This document shows, piece by piece, positions 48,701 to 60,400 of a DNA stretch of 64,000 nt. The notes beneath the pieces were generated by a model. The model saw only the letters and a program-made list of their open reading frames with translations, had not been told where the DNA came from and did no database searches. Source of the stretch: Struthio camelus. Taxonomy: Eukaryota > Chordata > Aves > Struthioniformes > Struthionidae. Position 1 is the stretch's first letter. Each line of letters starts with the position of its first letter. The DNA is taken from NCBI RefSeq assembly GCF_040807025.1, contig NC_090943.1, positions 120,293,900 through 120,357,899 of the forward strand, read 5' to 3'. Made by a program: the position numbers and the translations under genes.

Positions 48701-51700
48701 CAGGTTATGCATTTCCAAAGGATGTATCTGTGTGCAAAAAGCCAGAGGAACTGCAGTAGAGTGCTTCCCTATAGTTTGTTCCTTGCTGCCTAGTATAGTT
48801 AAACAAATATTGAGTAAAGCTGTTATGTTTACTGTGTTTTTCACTGTTTATCCAATGTCATGTGTTCTTACTCTCGTTTTCTGCTGCGTCTTAAACAAGT
48901 TTCAGTTGTTTATTGTTTAGTAACTTCTATTTTTCCCACTTTTTTTTGTGAAAACGCAAAGCCATGGATATGTAAATGAATTGGCACCAAAAAAAAAAAA
49001 GAAAGAAAAGTTACACAACCTGTCATGAAATTTCTTCATTACTGTCACTCACCTCCAGGACAGAAATACTGTAATATGCTGCTTGCAAGAATGCAAACTA
49101 GCAAGTATTTGCTCAGAGGGTCAGGGTAGAGAATACATCGGTCAAAATGTTGTTCATTACTCCAAAATTTGTGCAACTTTGGGCTGGAGCTTCTCTACTG
49201 GGGCCATCTTTCCCTTTCATGCTCTTCTGGAGGTGGCGAGACCAGTATGTTAAGGGCCTGTCTATGGTGCAAAAGGACTTCGTATCCCTCTCTCTGCTAT
49301 TCAAACATCAGCAGGGGAAAAGCACTATTCCATTAGGCTGTGGAATACTTCTTCCATCAGTCCCATTCGGATATGAACTATTTCACATACATCTCTAGCA
49401 CAGCCCTGAAATTAATCTCATATCAAATAACATGGCATTTCTTGACAAGCCAAATGGGTCTCATCTTTCCAAACAGACTCCTCATTTCCGTTGAAGAACA
49501 CCTTGCAGCCAAATTGTGTTCACTGATGGCTCAGTACCCAAGAGGTATTTATTATGGAGAGGAAAATGGTTTGCACTTGTTGTTGAGACGATTATTGCCA
49601 GCAAAAAAACATCCACAGTTCTGTGCTCCAGGAATTTGCTCTAAATGAATGCAAGTGTACTAATAATGTTCTATTTAATGTATAAGAAAACCATCAGTAA
49701 CAAGTCTACTGCCTTTCTTTTAAAGTAGCAGTTCAGAGGGAGGAATGTTACGTCCTGAGACGTCCTGCCATCAATTAGGAAAAAAAACGCGAACACGGTA
49801 TATCTCAGATTATGTCTGTGCTGCGGTGCAGTGTAAAGGTAACCAAGCTTGACTGTTTAGAAAAAGGTTGGACATTGAAAGATACCTAGCCAAGATAGGA
49901 GACGCTCCATTTGAGCTATTCATTCCACTTTTCAGAATAAACTCCCTGTGGAGCTCCACGGAAATGGCGTAGCCACTGCTCCAGTACTCAAGCTACCCTC
50001 CTGGCCCAGACATCTTTACTCTGCGTGTACTGGGAAGATATATCCTAGTTTGGGCTGTGTGTCAACTGCATGCCGCATTAACAAAAGAAACAGTTGCAGA
50101 GGCAAATCTTATCTTTACGTGAACTGCTGCAAGTTCCAGTGCTTTTCTGTTCCACTCTTGGCAGGGAACTTACCTTTTAACTTTCATGCATGTAATGCAG
50201 AATTCAGCAGTCAGATACAGTAATTGCCATGCTTGTGGTTAAACTTTGCTTCCAGCTGACAAACCTTTAGCTTGCTTGTGGCCTTCCCAAGTAGGAAGAG
50301 TGATACAGTACTGTCAGATGAGCAGTGCTAGCAGTTCTTGCATAGTTGAAGGCTAATGGAAAACTGTTCTTCACGGTCTTCCAGTGGGCTTTAATACATT
50401 TGTCCAACTTCTGTGGCCCCACAATGCACTATATGGTATTGTGGCATTAAACTCTTGATAAGTTCTTGCCACTGACTTGAGGACAGGGACGGAGTGCTTA
50501 GTTGAGGAGCAGACAGTGCTTATGGACAGAGAGCTTTGTGAACTCTCCTACTCCATGGAAGACACCTTTGGCTGGCCTGGACATTTGTAGGGTTGCAGCT
50601 TACAATCTTCTGATCTACCAGAAAATTTTTCTAGTTCTGATTCTGCGTTGGCAGTCATAAGAAAATCATAAGCCAACAGTGTGTGACTGCATACCAGAAA
50701 CAGAAGTACCATTTTTTTCTAACAGCATACAGGTGGCTTGGAGGTGAAAGAAGTCAGCTTTTATGAAGAAGACAGCCCATACTGGAGAAGAAAGAAGGAA
50801 GCAGTCTTGTATTTATTTTCACACCCATAAACCCTTAAACCAAGAACTACATTACCCTTGATACTGAGATTAGACAATAATCTCACATTTTGCAGCCTGA
50901 GGCCTCATATTCCTTCCATCTCCCGTATCCTCATGTTCCACAGCCCAGCTTGTTCTTGCCTGCCTTTTATCAGGACTCGGATTGTCTGACCTTGCTATCC
51001 TGTGTCCCTTCAGCATGTTCTAGTCCCTCCCAGCTTAAGGAGTCCTCTTTCCTCATTAGCAACGTGCACCAGAGACCCGCTCACATCTCCCACCGCTGCC
51101 CCTTTTGCCTCCCGCCTGGAAGCCTGTCTGTCTTTGGCCAGGAGATCTTTGAGTTCTGGTGGTCCATCTGCCTCTGCTAGTGTTCTCAGCTGTGCCCCGG
51201 TCACTCCTGTTGGCACAAGTACTGATAGTTCCCGTGTTGATTCCTGCAGCCCATCACCTTGGCTGGCTTGTGTAACTGCAGCAGGAAAAGTAGGAGACTT
51301 CTTATTGTCAGCTTAACATCTGCAAGCACAGATACCTCCTGAGTCCTTTTTAAACCTCTGTTGGGGCTCTTCTGCTGAGCAAGGAATTGGATCATGGAGC
51401 ATGTATTCTGAGGAAAAGAAATTTGGAGGGGGGTTCGCTATCTTGGAACTTGCGGGAATTTCTCGTAATATGGGAGGAATTTGTTTTCCTGGAGACTCCA
51501 TGGGCTACTGTGTGAGATGGCTACGGGAAGAACTGGGAGACAGCTATTCAGGGAGCTGTACAACTGCAATAGATAGGTTGCTGCCAGTAGAGACACCGAG
51601 CAAAACTGTGAGTGAAACAGCATATGAAATGCAGGTACTTCCGCTGTCCTAGTTGGATCAGGTAGCGATGTTTCTGTTTTTCTTTCTGGTTATGATGCCC

Positions 51701-54700
51701 ATATAAAAGTACTTTGAAATCCACTCTATTCTTCACAGTTCTTCCTTCTTTCAGTATTGGTAGGCTTTGACTGGAAGCCAGTAGATGATAAGCCACCAGC
51801 GATAAAGTTCAAGGTTCTTTTATTTCTGTCCTTGCATGAAATAGGAGAGTCAACATCTGTGTGACTGGTGTGGCAGTAATTCTACAGGACACTGAAGTAC
51901 TTTAACAGACTAGGAGTGAGGTAACGTAGATCTTGATGCTGCCTTGCTGGAGATTTGCCACTGGTGTAGCTGATCACAAATTAGATCCCGTATTTCCTCA
52001 ATTAAGTGATATTTAATGCTTGCATCCCCATAAAATACCACTAGAGAGAGAGGGAGATCTTTCTCCAGGCTGTGGCCTATAGTCTTTTGCTGTGGAGAAA
52101 GAACATACAAACAGTTTTTTACTCTTGCTTTGACGTAAACAGTGTTTAGCTTACAGACTGCTCCAACCATGTTGGTCTGCCCTAAAACTTCATGGAGTTA
52201 TGGAAAGAACAGTGTATTCACTTACTGAACTGTTAATTTTACTTAATTGATTTTATACATCATAAAGACAAACACTAACCAGTTTCTCTGATGTAACTGA
52301 GAGAAAGAAGACTGCTTGGAGAATTGTTCAGTGCCAAATAGTTGAGCAGTTGTTTTAATGGAGGGGTAAGTCCAGAACTAAACAGTCAAGGTCAGAGTGG
52401 TGCAGATAAACACAGTGGTTATTGAGTTCCCATGTCTTGGCTGAAGCTGCCTTGGCAGCCTCAGTAAGAGAGCACGCAGACTGTTGTAAGCTTTTGCTTC
52501 AGTTGTTATGTTTGTGCGACGGAGCTCTGTGCAGATTGTGGCCTGATTGTATTTGAAATAGGTCACCAAGAACTGAGCCAGACTTGCCCTGGCTGGGTGC
52601 AGTTCCCAGAGTGCCGTGCCCTGGTCTTCTCTGACCTGGGCTGGCTTCCTCCGTGCCCAACATGTATCAGAAAACCTGCAGCTTTAAAAGGAGTGGATAA
52701 CAATTTTTTTCCCCTCTCTGTCAGGGTAGAAAAGAATTAAATGAACATACAGTTATGCCCAAATCTTCTTCTTATCCTTTTTGGGGGGGAGGAGGGGAGA
52801 GGAGGGAGATAAATAGAGGCGAACCGCTACATATATGCATGTGTGTATATATACATTTAATGTGTATGTGATAGAATACGTATTCCTATATAAGAAAGCA
52901 GCATTTTTGTATATTCAGGGCCTGTTTTTGAGCAGCGTACAAAAAGTCATCCTTACATCAGGACATCTGTGCTGGATTACACCAAATCATCATCCTCAAA
53001 GATACGTTAATATGGCAGAGTTTGGTTTGTGGCACATAGTAGCCTGTTTTTGGAAGACAATTTGTAATGTTTTGTCCTTTTAAAATCTGAAATTTATCTT
53101 GATCTTCACAAGTAAATATGATAGAACTGGGATTGGGGGGCAAAGAGAAAGAAATTCCAACTAGGTTGAAAAAAGATTTCATTTCTGTTAATAAGGAGCG
53201 TCTGGCGGGTCTGTGATTCACAGAGAAGGAAAGGAGACCTTGTTATATGATCCTGCTCACAAAAGAGAATAGAAATAATAGTTCGGTTCAGAAGGCACAG
53301 TATGTGCAAAACTTTCTTTTAGAATTTCTCCTCTTTCAGGGTGTAGTAATGCTGAATCTGTCTCTACAATTTGTCTGGATTTTAAATCAGATCAGTGTAA
53401 TTAGCTAACTTTACTTATTAGCTTGAGCTGACTCTAGTTGTACAATGGTTGAATTGGTTACCATTATATTTGTTTAACTGCTGTAAAGTAAGTTTCTAAC
53501 AATAGGTTCCTATGCTTAAATAGCACTGTAGAGCACTGGTGCCCTATCAATCATGCAGCCCTTTCCCTCCTGCTGTCTGCTCTGATAGACAGTTCTGCTG
53601 ATGTGGATACCCTGGAAGAAGAGATCAGGAAGAAGGGATGATGGATAAAGACCATCTCCTGTCTTGAGAGGAAATCAGAAAAATCCTTTCTTTGACTATC
53701 AACAAGCTGCTTTGTCAAGGTGTCAGAAGATTAATTATGCTCATGCGAGAGGCTGAGAGCAACTTTTTTCCCCTCGTTGTAGCATAATAGGATGGCATTC
53801 TTCTGAACTGTGACCGAGAATTTGCAAAGCAGGAAGCTTAAGAGGTTTCAGTTCTATAACATCACTGTCTTGTAAGTGTTCTTACAGGTCTTAGGCCTAC
53901 ATCCGCGATTTTATGAGCTTCTGCCAGTAACTGACTAATCAAAGCATTTGTTTCAAGTGCAGTATAGGTCATGAAGCATTTGGTGCCAGCCAGTCCTGTT
54001 GAAGTCTCTCAGTGGTGTTTGGGGGTTTTGTTTTGTTTTGTTTTTTGTTTTTTTTTAAGGGCATACAAGAATAAAGCATTGAATGGAGAGAGATGCAGAA
54101 AAGCTTTCCATAGCATACCCGTGAACGTGAAAATGTGTAACTCTGCGTTAATTTCTGAAGTATATAATCCTTCAGTAGAAGGGGAAAACTGCAGTAAGTT
54201 TTTGTGGAGTACTTCTTACTGGAGCTAAGCAACTCTGTTTGTTTGTTTATTTATTTTTAATCTATTGTCCTTTTGTATGTTTTGAACCAGCAAAATGTGA
54301 AATAAAATAAAAAATGAATGATTTTACATTTTTGAATTAATCTTTTGGTGAATGAATAAAATGTGGTTATTTGAATCCTGAACAGAATAAGTTTAAGTTC
54401 AAAAAAAAAAAAAAAAGTTGGTAATAAGGGACTAGGGAAAAAAACACCTCTTAAAACGTGAAGCCATTTTGACTGTGTCGCTTCAGATATTAAGTGAGCA
54501 TCTTCAAAAGCTCTTTAAATCTTGCACAAACTGTGTCACTAAAAGGGCTTCTTCAGTCTGACCTGCTCCATGAGTTGGTCCTTTGATCAAATGAAGGAGA
54601 GAATTTTTTGTAATCTTTTGGTTTGATATTTCTTTGTTCTTTTTCTTGAAAGGTGTGAAGCCTTGAATAAAGGGGGATTAGAGACTTACAGAGCCTCATC

Positions 54701-54799
54701 ACTTTCTTAATTTAGTTTCTTTGGAATAGTTTTTTTTGGTTTTAATGTTTGCAGTGCTAAAGCACAAATAATGGTTTTAAGGGTCTTTTCTTTCTCCCA

Positions 54800-54810
54800 C
54801 CCCCCCCCCC
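54800..54810. repeat. C11 homopolymer followed by T5
   Basis: Eleven consecutive C directly followed by five T. Confidence 0.93.
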
Positions 54811-55363
54811 TTTTTGGTGCTTATGGGTAGCTTTCCTTCAAACTGATGTCACTTTGAGATGCGTTGAACTCCAGTATGCTATAGCTGAAACTGTAACAAA
54901 ACCAAACATTTTAAACATGGATGTGCCTGACCTTGAAACGTTGCTGATAAAAGCTAATGCTGTTAAATTGCATGCCAAATTAACCCTCATTTCCAAATGC
55001 TTTGTGTGTGCATTTCCTGTAGGATAGGCTTTGATCCTACAAAGCAACACATGCTACAATCGGTTATTTTTTAATGAAGGAAGATCAATGAATGAGTTGC
55101 AATGTCCGAAGTAGGGAAATGAAATGTTTTCTTTTGTATCTATCTGTTACTACGCTTTGTCTCCTGTACTTGAGTGCATGAGGTTGTACAGTACTTTGGC
55201 ATAGATGAAACACTTATTTTCAGCTTGATACTTTATTTTTACAAGTGTAAGCTGTGAGGATTACAAGTTCATGTGAGAATGGCTCAGGAAACCAGATGAC
55301 AGCTTGGATGAGGAGTAACTTTCTGAAGCAGTATGTTTCTGCTTTTTGGTGTACGTGGTGGTA

Positions 55364-55379
55364 TTTTTTTTGGGGGGGG
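55364..55379. repeat. T8-G8 homopolymer junction
   Basis: Eight T directly followed by eight G, then a further G-rich stretch to about 55390. Confidence 0.93.
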
Positions 55380-55893
55380 AGGGGGAGGGAACAATGTCAG
55401 TGTTGTTTTGTGTTTGTTTTCAAATTCAGAAGTTACATTGCAGGAGCATGTGTGTGTGCAGTCTATATTTTTTGCTTCTTGTAAGAAGTATGAACTGGAC
55501 TTTGTATGGAATTTAATTATGTGCCTTCCTAGACTAGCAGACTTGTGTAAGTAGTCTCGTGGTGTAAAGTCCCACTGAAATGAGACAACTAACAGGAGCG
55601 GAAACTGTTCGCATAAGAATACTGGCTTTTGTTTGTTTTTGTCTACTGAGATCCTCAAGTGTTTTCGTTTTAAGATGGAAGCGTATCTTTTTATCATCTG
55701 ACAAAAGAACCACTGTCTGCATAAATTCATTTGAAGGGGACGCTATCTTCCTGTGTGAACTCTGGTGGGAAGTACTTATGGGCCATAAAGTGAATCATCT
55801 GTCTCCCTGTGCTCAAACTGAAATCTTGGCCTGTCTCCCTGACATCTCCTAGTGGATGTTTAGCGACCAGCTTAAGCTCCATATGATGAAAAC

Positions 55894-55937
55894 GGAGCTC
55901 TCTGTTTCCACCCGCGGAGCTCTCTGTTTCCACCCGC
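55894..55937. repeat. Exact 22-bp tandem duplication
   Basis: The unit GGAGCTCTCTGTTTCC plus ACCCGC occurs at 55894-55915 and 55916-55937 without mismatch. It lies at the start of a locally GC-richer segment (about 55850-56900). Confidence 0.97.
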
Positions 55938-57344
55938 CTGCCGGGTCGTGCCCCCATGCCTGTTCTTAGCTGCTCTGGACGTCCCACAGTTCTGGCCATC
56001 GCTTGGGCACGTTACCTGGGCCTGGGTGTCTGTGCAGGCCTGTCTCCGTGTCTTCCCTTTCTGACTGCATCCCTATCTTGCAGCTCCTTTCTGCGTAATG
56101 TCTCTGACGTGCTCTTTGGTTCTGACAGGGAAAAATCACTGGCCAGGCTTTCTCCTCAGATCTTCACCGCTTCCAGATCTTCTTGGCTGGCATGGACAGC
56201 TGTAACCTAGCGCCGCTTGCTTCTGTTCTGTAGTGAAAAATTGTTTTCTGAGCCTGTTGCCTTGATTGTGTTACCTTTCTTTTTGCATTCCTCTGCTAGC
56301 GTTTTCTTGTCTTTATAGCATCAAACCTAAGCTCTTTATCTTCTCTTTCAAGGCCCTCAAATCCTTGAGGGTTTTTTCTCTCTGTTATCTCCCCCTTGTC
56401 TCTCCTCGTTGTTGACATGTCAGCTTCAGAGCCCACTGAGCCAGTGGTGCCTAACCTTGATCGAGGGCTAGGCCAATGCCTGAGAGCTCTGCTGCGTCCG
56501 ACCTCACTCCTGCAGTGTCACTTGTGTGTCACCTCTAAGTTGTGTAGCGCTTTCAGGTCTGGTGAGGCATTTTGGCTCGGGGTTGGACCACGACTGTATG
56601 GAGCCTGCTGAGCTGGATGGGATGAGCTTTCCCCAAGTGACAGACTCCTGGTGACTCTACAGAGGTCAGCTCTGGTCTGGTTGCTCTTTCCTTCACTCTG
56701 GCTCAGGGCTGGCCTTGCTGCTTTCCTGCGGAGCCACATAAGTATCTCTGTTCTGTGCTCCTGCTCTACAGGCTTGGATTTTTCTATTATCTGGTGCATC
56801 CCAGCACCCTGCTCCTCTGGGTAAGGGAGGGTTGGTTGTCTTGCCGTGTATGTCATGCTGTCTGGCATCTAATGCCGTGTCTGATGCTGTGTAGGCTGAG
56901 GTAATACAAATTGAGAAAAAAAAAAAAAGGGAGAGAGAGAGATGTTCTGTTTTACATATCTACTTTGGTACAGATTTCTGACCATGTTGGGGTTGGAGGT
57001 GGGGGGGATGGGGATAGGAGTTAAGATTCTGAGTTTTCCAGTGGCTGTGTTTTGTCGTCTTGATGCGTGCCTGTGAGTTCTTAAAGAAGCAACTTCTGCA
57101 CATTTTCAATACTAGAGTTAATGTTATTTGAGCATACTAAACCTTGAGGCACAATTGTTTCTTCATGTGAGCTTGCATCACTTTCAGCCTTGTCCTAAGG
57201 ACTCTGTTTTTCCCTATGGGAGAACCTAGAGGCAAGGATTTGAGCTTACTCCTAAATGCAGGGATTTACAGTAGTGTGAGTCAGTAGAAGAGAGGGAGAG
57301 GCCTTCTCTGAAGCAGCAGTTGATGCTGCTTTTGAGGGAATGAA
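55938..57344. other. GC-richer pyrimidine-biased segment, possible old LINE relic
   Basis: This segment is higher in G+C than its surroundings and C/T-biased on the + strand. Around 56290-56410, CTTTCAAGGCCCTCAAATCC followed by CTCTGTTATCTCCCCCTTGTC resembles L2/CR1-like 3' UTR sequence of ancient amniote LINEs. Chance frames only (up to 116 codons at 56518-56868, minus). Repeat assignment is tentative. Confidence 0.3.
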
Positions 57345-57415
57345 TTGATCGTGGAAGCACTGAAGGAGGTTGGAAGGGACACCTGGAGGTCTAGGCCAAT
57401 TCCTGCTCTGACTAA
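57345..57415 (-). mobile_element. CR1 3'-end fragment, reverse orientation
   Basis: GAGGTTGGAAGGGACACCTGG then AGGTCTAGGCCAATTCCTGCTC is the complement of the CR1 3' end (family form GGTTGGAAGGGACCTCTGGA, then CTAGTCCAAC...CTGCTC). Short, diverged and without the coding remnant. Confidence 0.75.
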
Positions 57416-60400
57416 CGCTGTCACTTGTGTTAGAACTTGTGTTAAAGTAGGAGAAGAAAGGTGGTGAGATATAACCCAAGATTTATTTTTTATAACTGAA
57501 GGAACCTTAGGAAAATGCTAGTAACAAAGGAAAAGATGAAAGTTTTGTTGTTACTACTCCTTAGCAGCATTTATCTGAGAATTTGAGGGAAAAATCAGTT
57601 CTGCTGAAGTGACCTCTCTTTCACCTCTTACTCACGCTTGAAAAGCCTGTGTTCCCTGAGTCATCTGCACAAACACTTACAAAAAAATGAAAAGCCTCAG
57701 TGCACATGCTCCAATGGATAGTTAAGCATCACCAAAAAAAAAATCCTCATCACTGCTATTATGTTAGAGAGCAATAGTTCCTTAGGAAAATTGATTTTTT
57801 TTTCCATTTTAATAACTTTTAAATGCTCTTGATCTAGCCAGTAGAAAAATGTAATAACCCCTAAAAAGCTAACTAGGATTGTTTTTGAAGCTAGCAATGT
57901 CTCTGTTACTCTCCTTCTGCGTACATTTCCCTGTGACGAAAGATTTTATTGGAACTTAAAGAAAATATTTAAGAAGAAATAAAATATCTGATCTTGCTAA
58001 GTTCTGTTTCTGCAGAAGTACAAGGGAATTGAAGATGCTCTTTTTTTCTTTTAAAATCAGTCTCTAATAGAGAAAATTTAAGCTTCAGAAGAAGATGTTC
58101 TGGAAAGGAAGTGAACTTGAGAAAAACAGACGGTAGGATTTTTTTTTTTTTTTTTAAATCTTAGTTTAACACAAAGTGTTTTTCTTATAGTTGTTGACCC
58201 AGTTGCTTCAATGTTATTGCAGAGAATACTTATTTCACCTTTGATCTTTTTCTTCCAATACTCTTGGAGAAGGAGTAATCTGCAACGTTCGTCTGATATA
58301 TGGCATTAGATCAAGCAATCACATTGCTGCTTTCTTAAATGAGAGCATTTCCACATAATGTTATTTCTTATGTTTTTGGAAAAATGAGAACCTTGCAATA
58401 AAATCAGCATTTTGATGCTGTCATGTCTTTTGTATTTACCGGGGAGGAATCCCTGAATACAGTTGTTTTCTGTGCAAACATTGCGAGAATGCTGGGACCA
58501 ACAAGGTTGAGCTGACCTTACGTGCTGGCCTGTTCCGTGCCGCTGATTGACATGTTTCAAAGGTTAAACTAACTCTGGGTGAAATGTAATCAGTAGTGTG
58601 CTGGATCCTTTCCAGATCACACTGGCGGAGTGCAATAACCAGCAGTGTTAGCTTTGGGAGAGCAGGAGACAGAGGTCATTACCTGTATGCGTCTGAGCAT
58701 GAGGAAGCAACTGCCTTTCCTGCTACCTCCCACATATGTTTATTTAAATCTTATCTGGAATTGTTATTCTGCTGGCCCTTGCTTTTCAAAAAAAAAAAAG
58801 GGGGGGGGTAGGCTGTTTATTCTTTCTGCATTGCAATTTTCATCTTTTTGTTGATTTCTCAGAGTTATTGTCCTGTTGTCTCTGCCATTAGTTGGGATCT
58901 GGATGGAAGTGGCAAAGGCTGGAAGAAAGAGTTGCTGCTTTTTTAAATGGCAGTCAAAAATAGGCCAGGGCAAACCAGGCAATACTCTCAAGACAGAGAC
59001 ATACTGCACCAGCAGAGGAAAGATAATCTTTGTAGAGTTTTCTTCCTTCAGTAGCTAGGAAAGGAGCTGGTAAGGTAGGAAGCTGGCTCTGCACAGAGGA
59101 GGAGTGGGAGGAGGAGATGGAGGAGAAGCGATGAAGCAAAGATAGCATCTCTGAGAACTGATTTCCTGTTTCTTTCTGTACTTAACCACTCATTTTCTCC
59201 AGCTCTATCTTCCGTTTGTGTACCACTTTCAGGCCTCTGCATTCAGATTTTCAGCAGGAGTCTGTTCCTAACATCAGATAAAAAGGCTTTCTGGAAAGCA
59301 CCAGAAGCACGTAGCATATGGAGGTGAAGTACTGCTTATTGTCACGTTAAGGTTTTCAAGAATGGCAGACAGTGAAGCCAACAATTTTTCTCTGTATTTA
59401 GCTCTGACACAACCTATTCTCATAAGCTGCCTGTACCATAAGAATATGCTATATGGAGATCAAACAAATTGTCTTCCTTTTAAATTCCTTGGAAAGGTTC
59501 CTACTTTATCAACGGTATGCTTTTTTTTTTTTTTTTTTTTAATGGATCAACGTATGGGTATGGCCTTGAAAGCCAACAAGTTCAGCAGCAGTGGAGAGTT
59601 TTCTAAGGGAAGAGGGGGGCAGATGGAAGAGCAAGTCAGATTTAATAGATCTGTAGAGAGGATGAGATTAATATATGTCTTTGTTCAGTGGCTCCTAGTG
59701 GTTATAACTAACAGCTGAGAATACGAAGGCCTTCTGTTTTCTGTGATCTGCCTGTATTGTTTTTTTCAGTTTCTGCATTTTGCAGCATTTCCTAAAGAAG
59801 CCTTGACAAGAGCAGAGGTCCCTATTGGTTTATAGGAACATAGGCTCTGTCTTGAGAAGCTCAGTATAAATTGGTCATGATGTAAGAAGAAGAAAATGCC
59901 ATAATTCTCCTCAGCCCACCTTTACCGGACTCTTTTGGGAACGTAATCGGAGAGAGCAAAGTATCAATGTTTCAGTCTGCCCCTTCCTGTACTTAAAGAG
60001 CAGAATGATCCTTTCCCTATTTCCGCGTCTTCATGAGATCGCCTCTCTATTTCAGTGCAAGTGAGAGAGAACACCTTCCCCTACTATTTATTTTTCTCAT
60101 AAATTTTTTTCAAAGTAAACACTTTATTTTGAAAAATCCTTATTTGAAATTATTTGACGTTCTTTTTTCTTTCTTCCTCTGACCCGTTTTTTTTTCTCTC
60201 TCTCCATGCCAGAGCACCAGAGGTGTGGAAGAAATGAGCAGAAGTGTTAGCAACTGTGTTGTCCTTGTGAAGGCTTTAGTATTCTATATTCTTTTTTTCC
60301 CCAGTTCTCTTTCACCTAGACCTTTGTCTATGCTAGATTTTTTTTCAATTATGCAAAAAACTCCTGGTTTTCTCCACCAACCTGCAAGTGAAATGCTTCA

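Larger units (their letters stand above)
44801..55893. other. Probable intron sequence, no gene recognised
   Basis: AT-rich DNA with many chance frames (up to about 148 codons on the minus strand at 55284-55730). Includes C14 at 45734-45747, an A12 run near 48990, TG/TA alternation near 52833-52870 and GTTTT repeats near 54024-54057. A 112-codon open stretch at 51317-51652 has no recognisable domain. Confidence 0.5.

Noticed and set aside
51317..51652. 112-codon open stretch with protein-like composition
   Set aside because: No recognised domain, no flanking splice pair of quality, and frames of this length are expected several times in 64 kb.
55284..55730. 148-codon minus-strand frame
   Set aside because: Includes a Pro/Lys run that translates the T8-G8 junction; no domain, and the frame crosses low-complexity DNA.
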